Source of the DNA: Archegozetes longisetosus
Lineage: Eukaryota > Arthropoda > Arachnida > Sarcoptiformes > Trhypochthoniidae
Length of the DNA stretch: 64,000 nt
Assembly (NCBI GenBank): GCA_018873245.2
Contig: JAEMBT020000008.1
Location: 10,887,172-10,951,171, forward strand
Reading direction: 5' to 3'
The translations under genes were made by a program, and so were the position numbers. Under the pieces are notes generated by a model. It was not told where the DNA came from, did not search any database, and saw only the letters and a list, made by a program, of their open reading frames with translations. Shown here piece by piece: positions 7,938-19,004 of the stretch (the stretch's first letter is position 1; each line of letters starts with the position of its first letter).

Positions 7938-8780
7938 TTAAATTAATAATTTGAAATTGTTTGAAAATTCTCTCATACGTGTTGAAGTGGATGATCTTAT
8001 GGAAGACGGAAGTGGTGGAGGGCCCCCACATAGCGCAGGCGGAGGGAACAATGGAGACGAATGCAGCGAAGGCCGCGAAGGAGGTGTTACGCGTATGGAT
8101 GAAAATAGATTTTGACTAATTCTTGGAATGACCACAGTCTCACCTAAAAATCAATCGAATCAATAAAAAATTGAACTAAACTCATTCCTAATATTTGAAA
8201 ATAACTTACTCTCTGGCTTAGATTGATTTTCAACTTTCTGTTTCAATTCGTTTATTTGATCACGCTGTGTTGACACCAATGATTGTAAATCTCTCACCAA
8301 TTTTTCGTGTTCTGAATCCCTTTTATTGGCTTTATCTAATTCCTCTTTGAGTTGAAGATTGATAGATTTCAAATATTGAATACAATTGTGGCTAATCGAC
8401 TCATTTTGAGTCAATAAGGCTTCGCATCCATTCTCACACTCGTGCTTAACATTTGGATTGAATTTGCATTTGTTTTGGTGACTCTTTAAGTCTTCAATTT
8501 TAACGCTGATTTGACATCCATTACTTTCAAACTGACATTTTAACAAAAGCCTTGAATAAGGGTTTCGAAAAAATCTGGAGGGTTGGCATAATTGAGACAC
8601 ACTTAAAGGTTTTCTGTCAACAGGACACGAAGATCTTGTTTGAAGCCATTCATTAATACATATCTTGCAGAATACATGTTCGCATTGAGTAGCGATCGGA
8701 TCTTCAATAATATCCTGACATATTGAACACCGAAAGTCTTCGTCGACATCTCCGCTAAACCTTTTTTCGTCAAAACCCAT
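7938..8780 (-). CDS. RNF41/NRDP1-like RING E3 ubiquitin ligase
   Basis: A probable E3 ubiquitin ligase. Exon 1 is 8780-8210 and exon 2 is 8143-7938, with a 66-bp GT-AG intron (8209-8144), giving 258 residues. The opening (MGFDEKRF-GDVDED) matches NRDP1. The RING is of the NRDP1 C3HC3D type: C18, C21, C33, H35, C38, C41, C52 and D55 (CPVD). TRAF-like zinc clusters follow (C82, C89, H101, C105; C115, C119, H131, C133), then a coiled coil at about 138-186. Exon 2 encodes a Ser/Pro-rich tail without similarity to the C-terminal substrate-binding domain of RNF41, which normally brings the protein to about 317 residues. So it is a short paralogue with a RING and zinc fingers but a novel tail. Its stop lies 61 bp before the methyltransferase ATG, and I see no own poly(A) signal. 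Confidence 0.85.
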
Positions 8781-9326
8781 TTTGAACTGTTATTGACTAC
8801 TTGTTTCCAAAGGTTTTACGTGACATTGAAATTAATATTTTAACTCTTAGTTTCTATGGGCACAAGATAATAATTAATATTTATTCATAAAATAGATGTC
8901 GGTGTAATGTTCACAGATACCTTTTAAGATAAGATACATTCCATTTGAATGAAAGTAATGTTTTATCAAGCTTTCTCTAATCGAATCAGAAGGAAAAGTC
9001 ATAATAACATCAATTTATTAAACAACTAATGTTTTGTAAATGAACGTAAGAATAAACAGTTCGATTGTGAAGTTTTAGCAATAAAAATAATTTTTAAAAT
9101 GTATCACTTCAAATACAGTCCGTTTTTTTAAAAACTAAACTCAGATTTGGGAGTTAATACTCCATCGCTTTTAAAAATGTGAGTCAAGAGTGAAATCGCT
9201 TACTCACTGACTGAAATTTGAATGTATCAAAATAAACCTTTAATAATGAACTATAATCTTACAAATTATTTCAGAACTGTAATCCTACAAAGTAGTTTAG
9301 ATATGTAAAAATTAATTTATAATTAA
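8781..9326. other. Gene-free AT-rich stretch
   Basis: Upstream region of the RNF41-like gene. Nothing coding or repetitive that I can support. Confidence 0.4.
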
Positions 9327-9530
9327 TCACAACATATGCAGAAAGTGCTGACCATTATTTTCTAAACAAAGTTCAACTCTTAATCATATTTTCTGAAATC
9401 TTTTTAAGTGCTTTAGAACTTATTTTTTCTATTTCATTTCTTATATTTGTCTTTAACTCTTCTAATGTTTTTGGGTTTGAGCGGTACTTTGTTTTTGAGA
9501 TCAGACCATAATAAATGAGTTTTCAAAATA
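9327..9530 (-). pseudogene. Tc1/mariner-type transposase, C-terminal remnant
   Basis: On the - strand the pieces LLWSDLKNKV, KPKNI, IRNEIEKIS...ALKKISEN and NNGQHFLHML-stop follow one another as in the C-terminal end of arthropod mariner-type DDE transposases (FLWGYLK-KV...IEELK..IR.EI...V..N...R...C...NGGHFEH). At least two frameshifts separate the pieces. Nothing of the catalytic core is left. An old fragment. Confidence 0.55.
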
Positions 9531-10081
9531 AAAATTATTTCTTTTGTTGTGAACACTGTTTTTATGATTAAAAGTGTTTTTAATTCAAAATGAATGACTA
9601 AGTGATCAAATTTTGTTTTATATGTTTTAAACTTACTCATTAGTAAGCTCTGATTCATGAGTAACAATAAAGAAAAATTGTTATTAAGATTTGAGTTTAG
9701 TTTTTAAAAAAAGGACAGTATATATTACACAGCAATTATTTCTGATTTTTCAAAATGTGTGTCACATGCAATACTTCTCACAAGAGTGAGTGCGCACTGA
9801 TTGTCAGTTCTGATAAGACTCAACATTTTTCTTAATCTTTTAATATCACATTTTTAATCTTCCGATAACTAATTAGAAATCCAAATAACTTGTAAGTCAT
9901 GCTTACGAGTCACTTATTAGAATCACTAAATACAAAATCAGTCATTTTCTGTCCAATCAAAAACATGTTTTTCCTTTTAATGTTATGGATCAAGTGTCTT
10001 AATAACAATAATGGCTAGTTAAGAATTTTGCATAAACTGTTATTGAATTTAATTGAATTTCAATTAAAGTCGTGATTTAAG
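9531..10081. other. Gene-free stretch
   Basis: AT-rich, with no feature that I can support. A - strand open frame overlapping 9531-9667 upstream of the mariner remnant may be more of the same decayed transposase, but I see no motif in it. Confidence 0.3.
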
Positions 10082-10083
10082 TA

Positions 10084-10385
10084 GTGTTGTAACAAGAAAA
10101 TTTCTAGAAATTTTCTCGAGAGATAATTTCTCGTCAAAAATCGAAAAATTTTCTTTTAATGAACCTCCATAGAAATATATTAACCCTCCATAATAATATA
10201 TGAACCTCCCATTGAAGTATATGAATCTCATATAGAACATGTGAACCACTCATAAAACATACGATTTACATATGCAAATATTAATCTTTGAGTTTAAAAA
10301 TTTTAATTTCGAACTTAATTTTTCATACATTTAAGTGTTATTTATTCATAAACTCCTTAAAATGGCTGTAAAGACAGTTAAAAAT
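10084..10385. mobile_element. MITE, GTGTT family, truncated copy
   Basis: It starts after a TA with GTGTTGTAAC and a run of TTTCTAGAAA/TTTCTCGAGAG motifs. Then come imperfect repeats of 'aacctccata...atatat', and a tail ending GGCTGTAAAGACA. It matches the full copy at 57421-57899 from its left end to about 10385, where similarity stops, so the right end is missing. TA flanks point to a Tc1/mariner-like superfamily. Confidence 0.65.
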
Positions 10386-10930
10386 TACTAACTAGACGGA
10401 AGACCCATAAGAATCAAATGAGGGTTGCATTCGATAATACTCCATGAAAGGAGTCCAACCATGCCCTCCTATCAATCTCTTCCCACCCGTTCACAAACCA
10501 CGCTCACTTTTTCGAAAAGCCCTAAACTGTGCAGAGTGGTGTAATATGAGTATCATTGAACTCAGCACCTTGAATACTCTTCAAATATACACTCATCCAA
10601 TTAACTATTAGGGGAAGCGAAAATATCTATTTCTACCAAAAGTTTAGTTTCAGACTCAAAAAGTCGTCAAACGCCAAATGAATTGTAGGCCCATATCATT
10701 GAAATAGGTAAGAAAAGAGTTAAGGCTCCCCGCAGAGTCGAAGCCAGACCTTTTGACTCACTTTGTATACACTAAGGATTAATGAATTTATCTCACTATA
10801 TGTTAAGATTTGACAAAAGTTATATTGAATCAAATTTATTTGACTTTAAACTCAACTATTTTAGAGAATATAAATAAAATGAAAAAGCCGCTCAATCTGT
10901 GAGTTTAAAAGCGTTGAATGTTTAATTTCC

Positions 10931-10995
10931 TAAGTGGCCTAATGGTTAGTGTACTGATTACTAGTAGAGGTGGGCCGGGTTCGCGTACTCTCTTC
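10931..10995 (+). other. tRNA-like segment (SINE-like pol III promoter)
   Basis: A perfect A-box TGGCCTAATGG (10935-10945) and a B-box-like GGTTCGCGTAC (10978-10988) are 43 bp apart, as in tRNA genes. The acceptor and T stems do not pair, so it is not a functional tRNA but a tRNA-derived segment, carried inside the nested element. Confidence 0.5.
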
Positions 10996-11078
10996 ATAAC
11001 TTCTTTTTTGTATGAAAATATGATTTTTACTTGAATTTTTCATTTAAAAATTTGACTTACTACGTGTTTCTTACTTAA

Positions 11079-11255
11079 TTTATTGCTTAGTTTCATGTTC
11101 ACTATTGGTTTTGTTGAGTTTACTTTTGATTATTTTATAATTGACTATGAACATCAGAAATTTTTTTGACTTAGCAGTCGGATGTTATAGTCAATTATAA
11201 AATAATCAAAATTAAACTCAACAAAACCAATTATGAACATAAAATAAGCAATAAA
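11079..11255. repeat. Internal hairpin with 68-bp arms
   Basis: 11079-11146 and 11188-11255 are near-perfect inverted copies separated by about 41 bp; a shared core is TTTTGTTGAGTTTA. It would form a strong cruciform or RNA hairpin within the nested element. Confidence 0.8.
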
Positions 11256-12680
11256 TTAATTAAGAAATCAAATATACTAAGAACTACAGCCCATTATATG
11301 CAGTAAGGTCCAACTTATAATGTAGGATTGAGGAACAGCTTCGTTTCAAATCATATAAATAAAATTGAATTAATCTTGTAATAATCATGTATTGCGTAGA
11401 TTTATTGCTAATCCGCTAAATAACACAAACAGTTTTTGTTACTTATCTGAGTGTAAAAATAAATCATTCCAATGAATTAAACTCTGGAAACTGCTATTCT
11501 TTTAAATCGATATACCAATATATGAGAGAGTTTTAAAGATTTTGATCAGATTTTTCTATCATCTGCTTATAAACCTTTGCCCCCTGGGATTCACAATCAG
11601 TATTAAAAGGTCCAATATCTACTGTGGCGTTTGACGACTTTTTGAGTCTGAAACTAAAAGTATTAATTTGATTTTAATATTTTAGGGAAATTATCTTGAA
11701 TAATGGACGAATATACCATATAAATTATGTGAAAATTTATTAAGATTTAATAGCAAAAAATGTGTTTCAAAATTGACACAAATTTACCATTGAAAATACA
11801 TTGAGTGATAATGACATGCTATTGATTTAAACAAAGCTTAATTACTTATGTAATTTTTGGATTTTTTCAAGATAAAATTTCAAAATTAAGACACTAATTG
11901 CTCCTCAATATTAAGATAACCAATTCAGGTAAGAGTAAATATTTGTATGATTGTAAGGTGCAGTTTGGGACATTAAAACGGTGCATAGCTACCAGAAAAG
12001 CAGCTGAGTCATGTCATTCTTCTTATTATGCGCATTAGTTTCAGCCAGATTTTTATTGTGATCCTCTCTCTATCTAAAATAATTAAGAATTAGATCTAAA
12101 ACGTGTGGATTATTATGGTGTGATAGAAAAGTTGGTAGAGGAACGTATGATTTCTGGTTGCTATGCATCAATTTGAATTGATTAAGTATTCTTTCTCTAA
12201 AGTGCAATACTATTAGCCAATTTAATAACAATGATTTAATTTAAAAACAATATCTCTATTATTATTTCAATTGTAAAATTTCATAAAAATTAATAGTGTA
12301 AATTTGATAAAACTTTTATTATTTCAAAAAATCTGTTATTATGGAATAATTGATACTTAATATTTATTATCCATTATTAATCCATATCAATATTATAAAA
12401 ATCTAATTGATAGTTTTTGTTTAAATTAATTCTTCACTGTCCCACTTATTGGTTACTTTTGTTTTAAATCATCACTCAATGTATTTTCAATGGTAAATTT
12501 GTGTCAATTTTGAAACACATTTTTTGCTATTAAATCTTAATAAATTTTTGTATAATTTATATGGTATATTTGTTCATTATTCAAGATAATTTCCCTAAAA
12601 TATTATTAAAATCAAATTAATACTTTTTGTAGAAATCGATTTTTCGCTTCCTCTAATAGTTAATTGAATGAGTGTATATA

Positions 12681-14389
12681 TAATATTTTAAAATTTTTCT
12701 TAATATTCTAAAGTTATAACTACTTACCCATTTAATATTCTATGAAATTCATTGAATCATACTATTGAAATAATATTTGAAACCGTTTTTTATGAGCAAA
12801 ATACCAAAATATGGGATACTCATAACTCCTCCCCAGAAGGAATTCAGAGAATCTGCATATTATTAGCCAGTATACTTAGAACAACATTTAAGAAAATTTT
12901 GCGCGTGTCTCAATTTTTTCGTGAGTGAAGCTTGGACTTAGTCTGAAGTGGGTGTGGCTTGAGGCTTTTGTTTGTCAGGCGATAGTGATGACAAATATAT
13001 AGGTATACAATAGCTTTGCCAACTTCATGGGAAAGTAAAAGGCAACCGCATCTTCCTTATAACCTTGGTTTAAACTCCTGTGACTAATGTTGGATCAGTT
13101 AACGGAAACTAAATAGAAACTGAATAGAAGTGAATTTTTTGAGACAGCTGAATATAAACTGAATAGAAACTAAAGTTTAGAATATAATTGAAATCTTTAT
13201 AAAGTCAATGAAACTGCTATAAAGCACAACATTTATTAAAGGGATTCAATGATTCGTTTTATGTATCAAATAACATAAACATCTGATGAATTTTAAGCCA
13301 ACTATTGCAAAATTTATTGGTAATATTTGACACTCAAGACAGTTTCATTTAAGCAATTTCTTGAACTATTATCCAGCGTTATTTGCAGTTATTAAATCAA
13401 AAATTTGAAAGAATAGAAGTGATATTCATTAGATTCATTAGAATATTCATTAGATTTTGATTACTCTCAGTTTTCTCAAATAAATGAATAGCTTTGAACT
13501 TTCAATTAATGCAAAAAGTTCTTATAACTATCTTATTCTTAAATAGTCTGTAATTAATATTCATTCTCTTATGATTGTAAAACTTTTTTGCTTATTAAAA
13601 ATATAATTTTCCGAAAATTTTTTGAAAAATAACTGAATAGAAACTGAGTATTTTCCAAGTGAAGTGAATACAAACTCAATAGATATGAAAACCCCGAACT
13701 GACCCAAACTAATTACGACAGCATCGCTAGAATTAAAAGGACAAATAAAAGTTTCAAATGAACTTGATTTGAAAGTCGTTTATCATGAAGCTATTCGTAG
13801 AATTAACTTACAAAGTGCCGTCATTTGAATATGAAGACTACCAAAGCATAGAGAAGTTGCCATAAAGCTTGAAATCAACTACATTATATAATACCAAAAT
13901 GTCATTTTCATATCTATTTTCAATAAAGAAATTTGAATGTGCAATTGATAGAGAAAAAATCGTTGGCTAATATCCAAATTTTACTTTCAGCGCTAAGCCC
14001 ACAGAATTTAATGCTACTAATACCTGTAAACATTAAGAATGATTTTCAACAAATTTAATTTCACCAAAACCATCAAAAAACACTAAGTTGTCATAACCAC
14101 TAAACTTCATAAATACCCTTTTGTGGCCAAAAGCATAACTGCTCATTACTGCTACGCAAAGTCTAGGCTTGGTGTCTAAAGCCCTAGACTTTAGACTTCA
14201 AGTCTAAAATTTCGCTTAGATTTTAGACTTTTCGTCCAATAAACACTTTAGACTTAAACTTTTAGACCCAAAATATTTCTAGTAAAACAATTCACTTTTT
14301 AACTTTTATTTATTCACAAATCTTTAGACATTTAGAATTTTTTTGATATGAATTGTATAACACTATAATTTTAACTGTATTTTTATCTA
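12681..14389. other. Gene-free stretch with simple repeats
   Basis: Imperfect direct copies of 'gaaactgaatagaaactga' occur near 13100-13170 and 13630-13680. 14160-14275 is dense in AGTCTAAA/TTTAGACT motifs on both strands. No coding run. It probably holds the decayed 3' end of the hAT element that follows. Confidence 0.4.
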
Positions 14390-15876
14390 AAAAACTACGC
14401 TTTTTCATGATTAAATTTCCTGATTTTGAAAAGATTTTCTCACTTCTAACACTTGTTGCAGGTATTAATAAAACATGAGATGTGATCTTGACAAAGTGGA
14501 AAATTGCGTTTTATTAATTTTCCACCAAATTAAAGGATAAATTGACTTGTCTTCCCATTGTTTATTTAAATATTCAGATAATTCACTTTTTGGCAAACTA
14601 GTCTTTTGCCTCTTGAAAAGTAATTTACTGTAATTAGTTGAATCTTCAGACGTTTGTATAATAACACTTGTGGGATATTTCCGCTTATAAATTTCAAAAA
14701 CATTCTCAATTTTTTGTTTATAAGTTTCATAGCGTTCTGATTCTTTGAAATATTCAAGTTTAAATCGCAGGTGGATTGTGATCGAAACAATAGAAATTTC
14801 ACTTAAAATATTTTATTTGTATTTGAGAAACTTATCTTCAAAACTCTTAGCAAAACTTTTCATCTTTGGACTATTGGTTTCACAATTTTTTAAATGATCA
14901 CTGAGCGTATCAAAATTTGGAATTAACAATTTATGTTTGGAATTTTTTAATTTGACAATATTTTATTCGCATCAACAAATGGCTCCAAAACATATTTTAA
15001 ATTCTCAAATATAGACCATGAATATTCAGAAACCTTACTTTTAAAATCTTTCTCATTGAGTGTGAGTTAAATTAAAACTGATTTCAACTGCAAAGCTCTG
15101 CTTATCATGTCAATGGTTGAGTTCCGTCGAGTAATGACATCGAGTTCCAGTTTTATGGATTTCATATTTAGAGCTTCACATTTTTCTTCTAAAACTTGAA
15201 GTATCTTCGGCGAGCCTTTGATAAAACTTAAAAGTGAGCAAAGATCATCGATTTCGTCTTTAATTTCCTTCTCATTAATGCCATTTCGTACGCAGAGATT
15301 CAAAATATGTGCAAAACATCGGATATGAAGGTTATCAAAAATTAAATTCAGACAAAATTTCCTTAATTTTAGTGCGAATTTGTTGTCCATCATGCGGCAA
15401 AGGAATCAAATCAAAGTCTAATAAAAAACTTCAAAATTTTTATTAATGAAATGAACAGTTATTACCAAATATGGGTGACCACTAATTGAACTCCAAATAT
15501 CACAAGTTAATGACACTTTTAAATTTTGATGATTCAAATTTTCTTTTAATTCTTCTGTTAAGACATTAAATTTCGAGATTATTTTCCTTTTCAAAGAGTT
15601 TCTTGAGAAAATATTAGTCAGAGGGTATAAACTTTTAATTAGAGCTCGAAATTTTTCTTCATTAACAATACTGAACGGATGCTGACCGTCAATCACAGAC
15701 TCAATTAAGTAATCATCAAAGCTTTTATTACTTTTTAAATGAAATCTTTAAAACAAAACTTGCATTTTATTCTTTTTTCACTCAATTTTTCAAAATGATG
15801 CCATTTTCATGATTTTCTTTGAAGTTTTTCAACACTCATCATCTTCTAAAACTACAGTTTCATCCTCTGAATCCAT
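14390..15876 (-). pseudogene. hAT-family transposase, broken
   Basis: Reading the - strand from an ATG at 15876: an acidic start; a BED-type zinc-finger remnant (EKRIKCKFCFKDF) near 15770; then DGQHPFSIVNEEKFRALI, SLTCDIWSSISGHPYL (catalytic-core region) and RCFAHILNLCV. Near 14400-14450 is the dimerisation tail PATSVRSEKIFSKSGNLI. This order is that of hAT transposases (BED, first Asp block, C-H region, C-terminal hATC). Stops and frameshifts break it into at least four pieces (15696-15418, 15393-15067, 14802-14566 and shorter ones). Terminal inverted repeats were not found. It is inactive. Confidence 0.8.
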
Positions 15877-16035
15877 TTTGAAGTTCTTTCAAATTAAAAC
15901 TTATTAAAACTTATTGATACTTACAATAAATTTAAAACGGCCTCTATGACCCATTCATTGAACTATTGCAACAAGTTGCAAATATGGAGTTAAATAAACA
16001 ATACCGTCATTTGATTTTGTGACAATTCAATGTAT

Positions 16036-16606
16036 GGTAGCACGTCGATTCAGCGCAATCAATTCAGCGCACGACAATTCAGCGCATTTGAAATTTTCAC
16101 GAAAATTGATAACTTTAAAGAAAAACAGAACTGTAATTACAGAAACTCTAAATTAATAGATATTCACGGAATACAAATTTCAACCTATAAAAGTGTTTAC
16201 TATCAACCAACAATTACAAGCTAACATACTTATAGGTGATAGAATCTTTATTTTTGAGTGTTAAGTTTATTTGAATTAAGGAAAAAGATTTGAAAAATAA
16301 TTATATTTAATAAGAATATGATTATAAATAATGGAATATTAATAGTAAAATCCAAATATGTTTGTACAGTAATCAAAACATGTATGTGTTTTACATTTTA
16401 TACATTTTTTGGTAAAAATTTATTTCCTGCGAACACCTAATAGTCTAGAGGTCTCTGTTTTTCTTTAAAATTGATTTATAATAAATATGCGCTGAATTGT
16501 GGCAGTACTGAATTTTTACGCGCTGAACTGTCGTAGTGTCGAATTATCGTAGCGCCGAAATTTCGCGGCGCTGAATTGTCTCAGCGCTGAATTGACGTGG
16601 AACCCC
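16036..16606. mobile_element. MITE with iterated AATTCAGCGC subterminal motifs
   Basis: The left end has three copies of RATTCAGCGC (16048-16085). The right end has about four inverted copies (16489-16592) plus decayed GTCGAATT/GCGCCGAAA forms. Outer ends ...CACGTC(G/A)ATTCAGCGC pair as a terminal inverted repeat. The iterated decamer looks like multiple transposase-binding sites. The interior is AT-rich with no protein. I cannot place it in a superfamily. Confidence 0.65.
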
Positions 16607-16614
16607 TTTAATAC

Positions 16615-16830
16615 TACTAAACACTATAGTCAATATTAACCTTGAATTTTATAGTAAATTATAATTGACTGCAAATAGCCCTGTATTAACCCTTAATGCG
16701 TGCAGAAGGAAAGTATTATCATAAACACTGAATGACTAATGAGTTGTTTTTTATATGAAAGTATTAATCATGTTAAAGTACTAAATGAGTGATCAAATCT
16801 TTGGAAATTTGTTATTCAAGCATTAGCCTG
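16615..16830. repeat. Dispersed about 200-bp repeat, copy 1
   Basis: Shares 'cTATATTAACC/TTGAATTTATAGTAAATTA..ACTGACTGCAAATAG...GAATGACTA.TGAGT.G.TTTTATAT.AAAGTAT' with 24040-24245, 38440-38605 and 47010-47185. All copies are in the same orientation, in or at the edges of the duplicated synthetase/glycosyltransferase blocks. It marks the duplicated unit rather than an obvious transposon. Confidence 0.6.
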
Positions 16831-18731
16831 AAAATTAGTGAAGAGCGTAAGCTAGCTGTTGACTGAGCTCATATGAAGCCGATTTACTTAATAAAGCAAA
16901 AATAGTATTAACTGTAAAATAGCAATGAATATTGAACTGCTTCTCGTATGTTAGCAAATTTAGGTATTAAATTACATTTATCGAGTTCAATGATGAGATG
17001 CATTCCTGAATTGTGAATCATTGTTTTTAAAATAAATTTCACTTTGAACTGAAATTTAATGCAATAACTGCTCATTTGAAGAGAGAATTAGTGATGCCTT
17101 AGGTCTTAAAAGTAATATTATTTCTATTCACTGCTTAAATTTCTTAATATTCGAAATAAGATAATCTTAAATAATTGCTGAAAATTATTCAAAATAAGAA
17201 AAAATTATTGTCTGAAATTTTTATCAAAATGTGTTCACAAGTAAGTGAAATATAACCAGAAGACTCACAACTATTGAGAAGTGACACTGATAGTGAAGTT
17301 TGAATTCATTCCTCAAACTATACGATCAAAATTAATATATTTTTGCATAAATACTTCATTATAGCTTGAAATAAATGCTTGTTATAGAGATTACTACTTA
17401 TTTTTAAAAATTTTTTAACTTAAGCTCAGCAGCGCAGCTCAAAGATCAAGAATTCTGGGTTGCGCTTATAGAAGCTCAAGATCAGTACTTTTCACCACTA
17501 GAAATGATAAAAGGGAAACTATCAGCTCATAGTTGTACTATTATTTGATAAAACTTAGTACAGAGTCTTCACTTAAGTTTCTATTACACATTTGATGTAC
17601 GTAAAAAATCCTTCATTATCGACATAATAAATACTGAAAGTTTGTAAATCATCGGGTGCGAATATGAGCTGTTAATGCAAATTAGTAAATATAAAAACTA
17701 AAAGCTTTATTCAACTATTCAAAAAGTATAATTATATATTTTTCACAACTCTACTAAAAAGTCAAAAATTAAATTCTTTAGACTTCAAAATTGATCTCGA
17801 AAATTTATGGCGTCGATCTAAAAAAATCTAGTATTTAATCAGATGTTTTTAGTTATTATTTTCTGTTGAATATTTGTGCTTAAGCTTTACCTGAATCTGT
17901 TGATTATTATAAAACGTTCTATTTAGCTTTGGTAGATATGAAGCTTTGGCACGAACAAAATCTAAGGTTTGGGGATAAGAAAATCGGCTGTAAAATTGAT
18001 TTTAACCTGTTCGGGTTGGACTGACTTCTGCGAAACTGACGCTAATTAAATCAGGAACGCATTTACTTCTCAAGGACTTAATGTAAACTTGCTTAGTGCG
18101 AATCAGCAAACTTTTCTTTTGTATTTAAACTATTAGCATTAACTATTGAGATAAATTTTTAAAATTGAGTTCAAATATGGTAAATTAGTGATGCCATTCA
18201 TTCGAGGAACAAGTGAATAAATAATCAAATCTCGCACTTCAAATGTTGTAATTAATATGAAATTTAATAAGATTAAATGCGGTCATTGTTCGCGATACAG
18301 TTCGATTTATTTGCGCTTCATTTTCATAGGTAATAAGGTAACGATCATCAAAAGTAAAACTAAACTGAAATGTTCTGTAAAGTTTTTCTTTAATGTACTG
18401 TTATAAATATGAAATGAATCACTTATTGAAGCGAACTCAAGTTACATAGTCTTAAGTTACATGAAAGTATTTAATGTGAACTTTACTTTTACTCTTTCAC
18501 TTCTTAATGAATTCATCAAAAATTGGAAATGGAAAGAACTGAAGTTTGATTTTCTGATCGGACCACTGGTAAAATTAAATTAATTTTTAACTAATGTTCA
18601 TTGAAACAGTGTTGCTTGTATTGATTTATTTAATGACTTATTCTTATCTGTGATATGCAAAACGAATAGTATAGAATCACATCGAATATTTTCAAGAATA
18701 GAAAAAAGGTTCGAAGGCTCCATTATTGAAA
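16831..18731. other. Duplicated intergenic DNA, left part of the tandem array
   Basis: No gene. Segments here recur downstream. About 18090-18280 resembles 24370-24550 and 53430-53610. About 18420-18740 resembles 33690-33900 and 40430-40760 (shared GAATGACTTGTTGAAGCGAA-like text). These are edges of segmental duplications that carry the synthetase genes. Confidence 0.5.
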
Positions 18732-19004
18732 GTACTGTATTGCAAATAATAAATGGATCATATCCTTGCAATAGCACTTATTTACATATATAATCAGTAC
18801 TCCTTTAAGTACTAATAAAAGGAGTGAACATTAATATGCACACACAATATGCATTTAATTGATATATAATCGAACCAAATGCATATTCTTTGTATACATA
18901 TTAATGTTTACTTTTTTTTATTAGTACTTAAAGGAGCACTGATTATATATGTAAATAAGTGCTATTGTAGGGGTATGATCAATTTATTATTTTCAATACA
19001 GTAC
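18732..19004. mobile_element. Foldback element, about 110-bp arms
   Basis: 18732-18839 and 18897-19004 are inverted copies, starting GTACTGTATTG and ending CAATACAGTAC, around a 57-bp loop. No protein. Probably a MITE that folds almost end to end. Confidence 0.75.

Larger units (their letters stand above)
10644..11657. mobile_element. Nested 1-kb inverted-repeat element with AAGT target duplication
   Basis: A 32-33 bp terminal inverted repeat starting TTAGTTTCAGACTC (10644-10676 and 11625-11657) is flanked by AAGT at 10640-10643 and 11658-11661. Inside are a tRNA-like segment (10931-10995) and an internal hairpin (11079-11146 with 11188-11255). No transposase is present. Insertion into the arm of the surrounding element makes it the younger of the two. 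Confidence 0.75.
10585..12680. mobile_element. Outer inverted-repeat element, interrupted by a nested insert
   Basis: The left arm (10585-10643, resuming at 11662-11815) is the inverted match of the right arm (12470-12680). Together they form a terminal inverted repeat of about 210 bp that begins ATACACTCAT.CAATTAACT. A 1014-bp element (10644-11657) splits the left arm. No ORF lies in the core (11816-12469), so this is a non-autonomous element or foldback. Outer ends are approximate. Confidence 0.65.

Noticed and set aside
10064-10249. - strand ORF with a Gly/Tyr-rich repeat (YYGGLIYFYGG)
   Set aside because: It is a translation of the tandem 'cctccatagaa' repeats inside a MITE; the full-length MITE copy does not keep the frame.
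10931-10995. Functional tRNA gene
   Set aside because: A- and B-box motifs are present but acceptor and T stems do not pair; scored as tRNA-derived only.
16030-16224. + strand open frame of 64 codons
   Set aside because: It lies inside a MITE and its first part is a translation of the iterated AATTCAGCGC motif.
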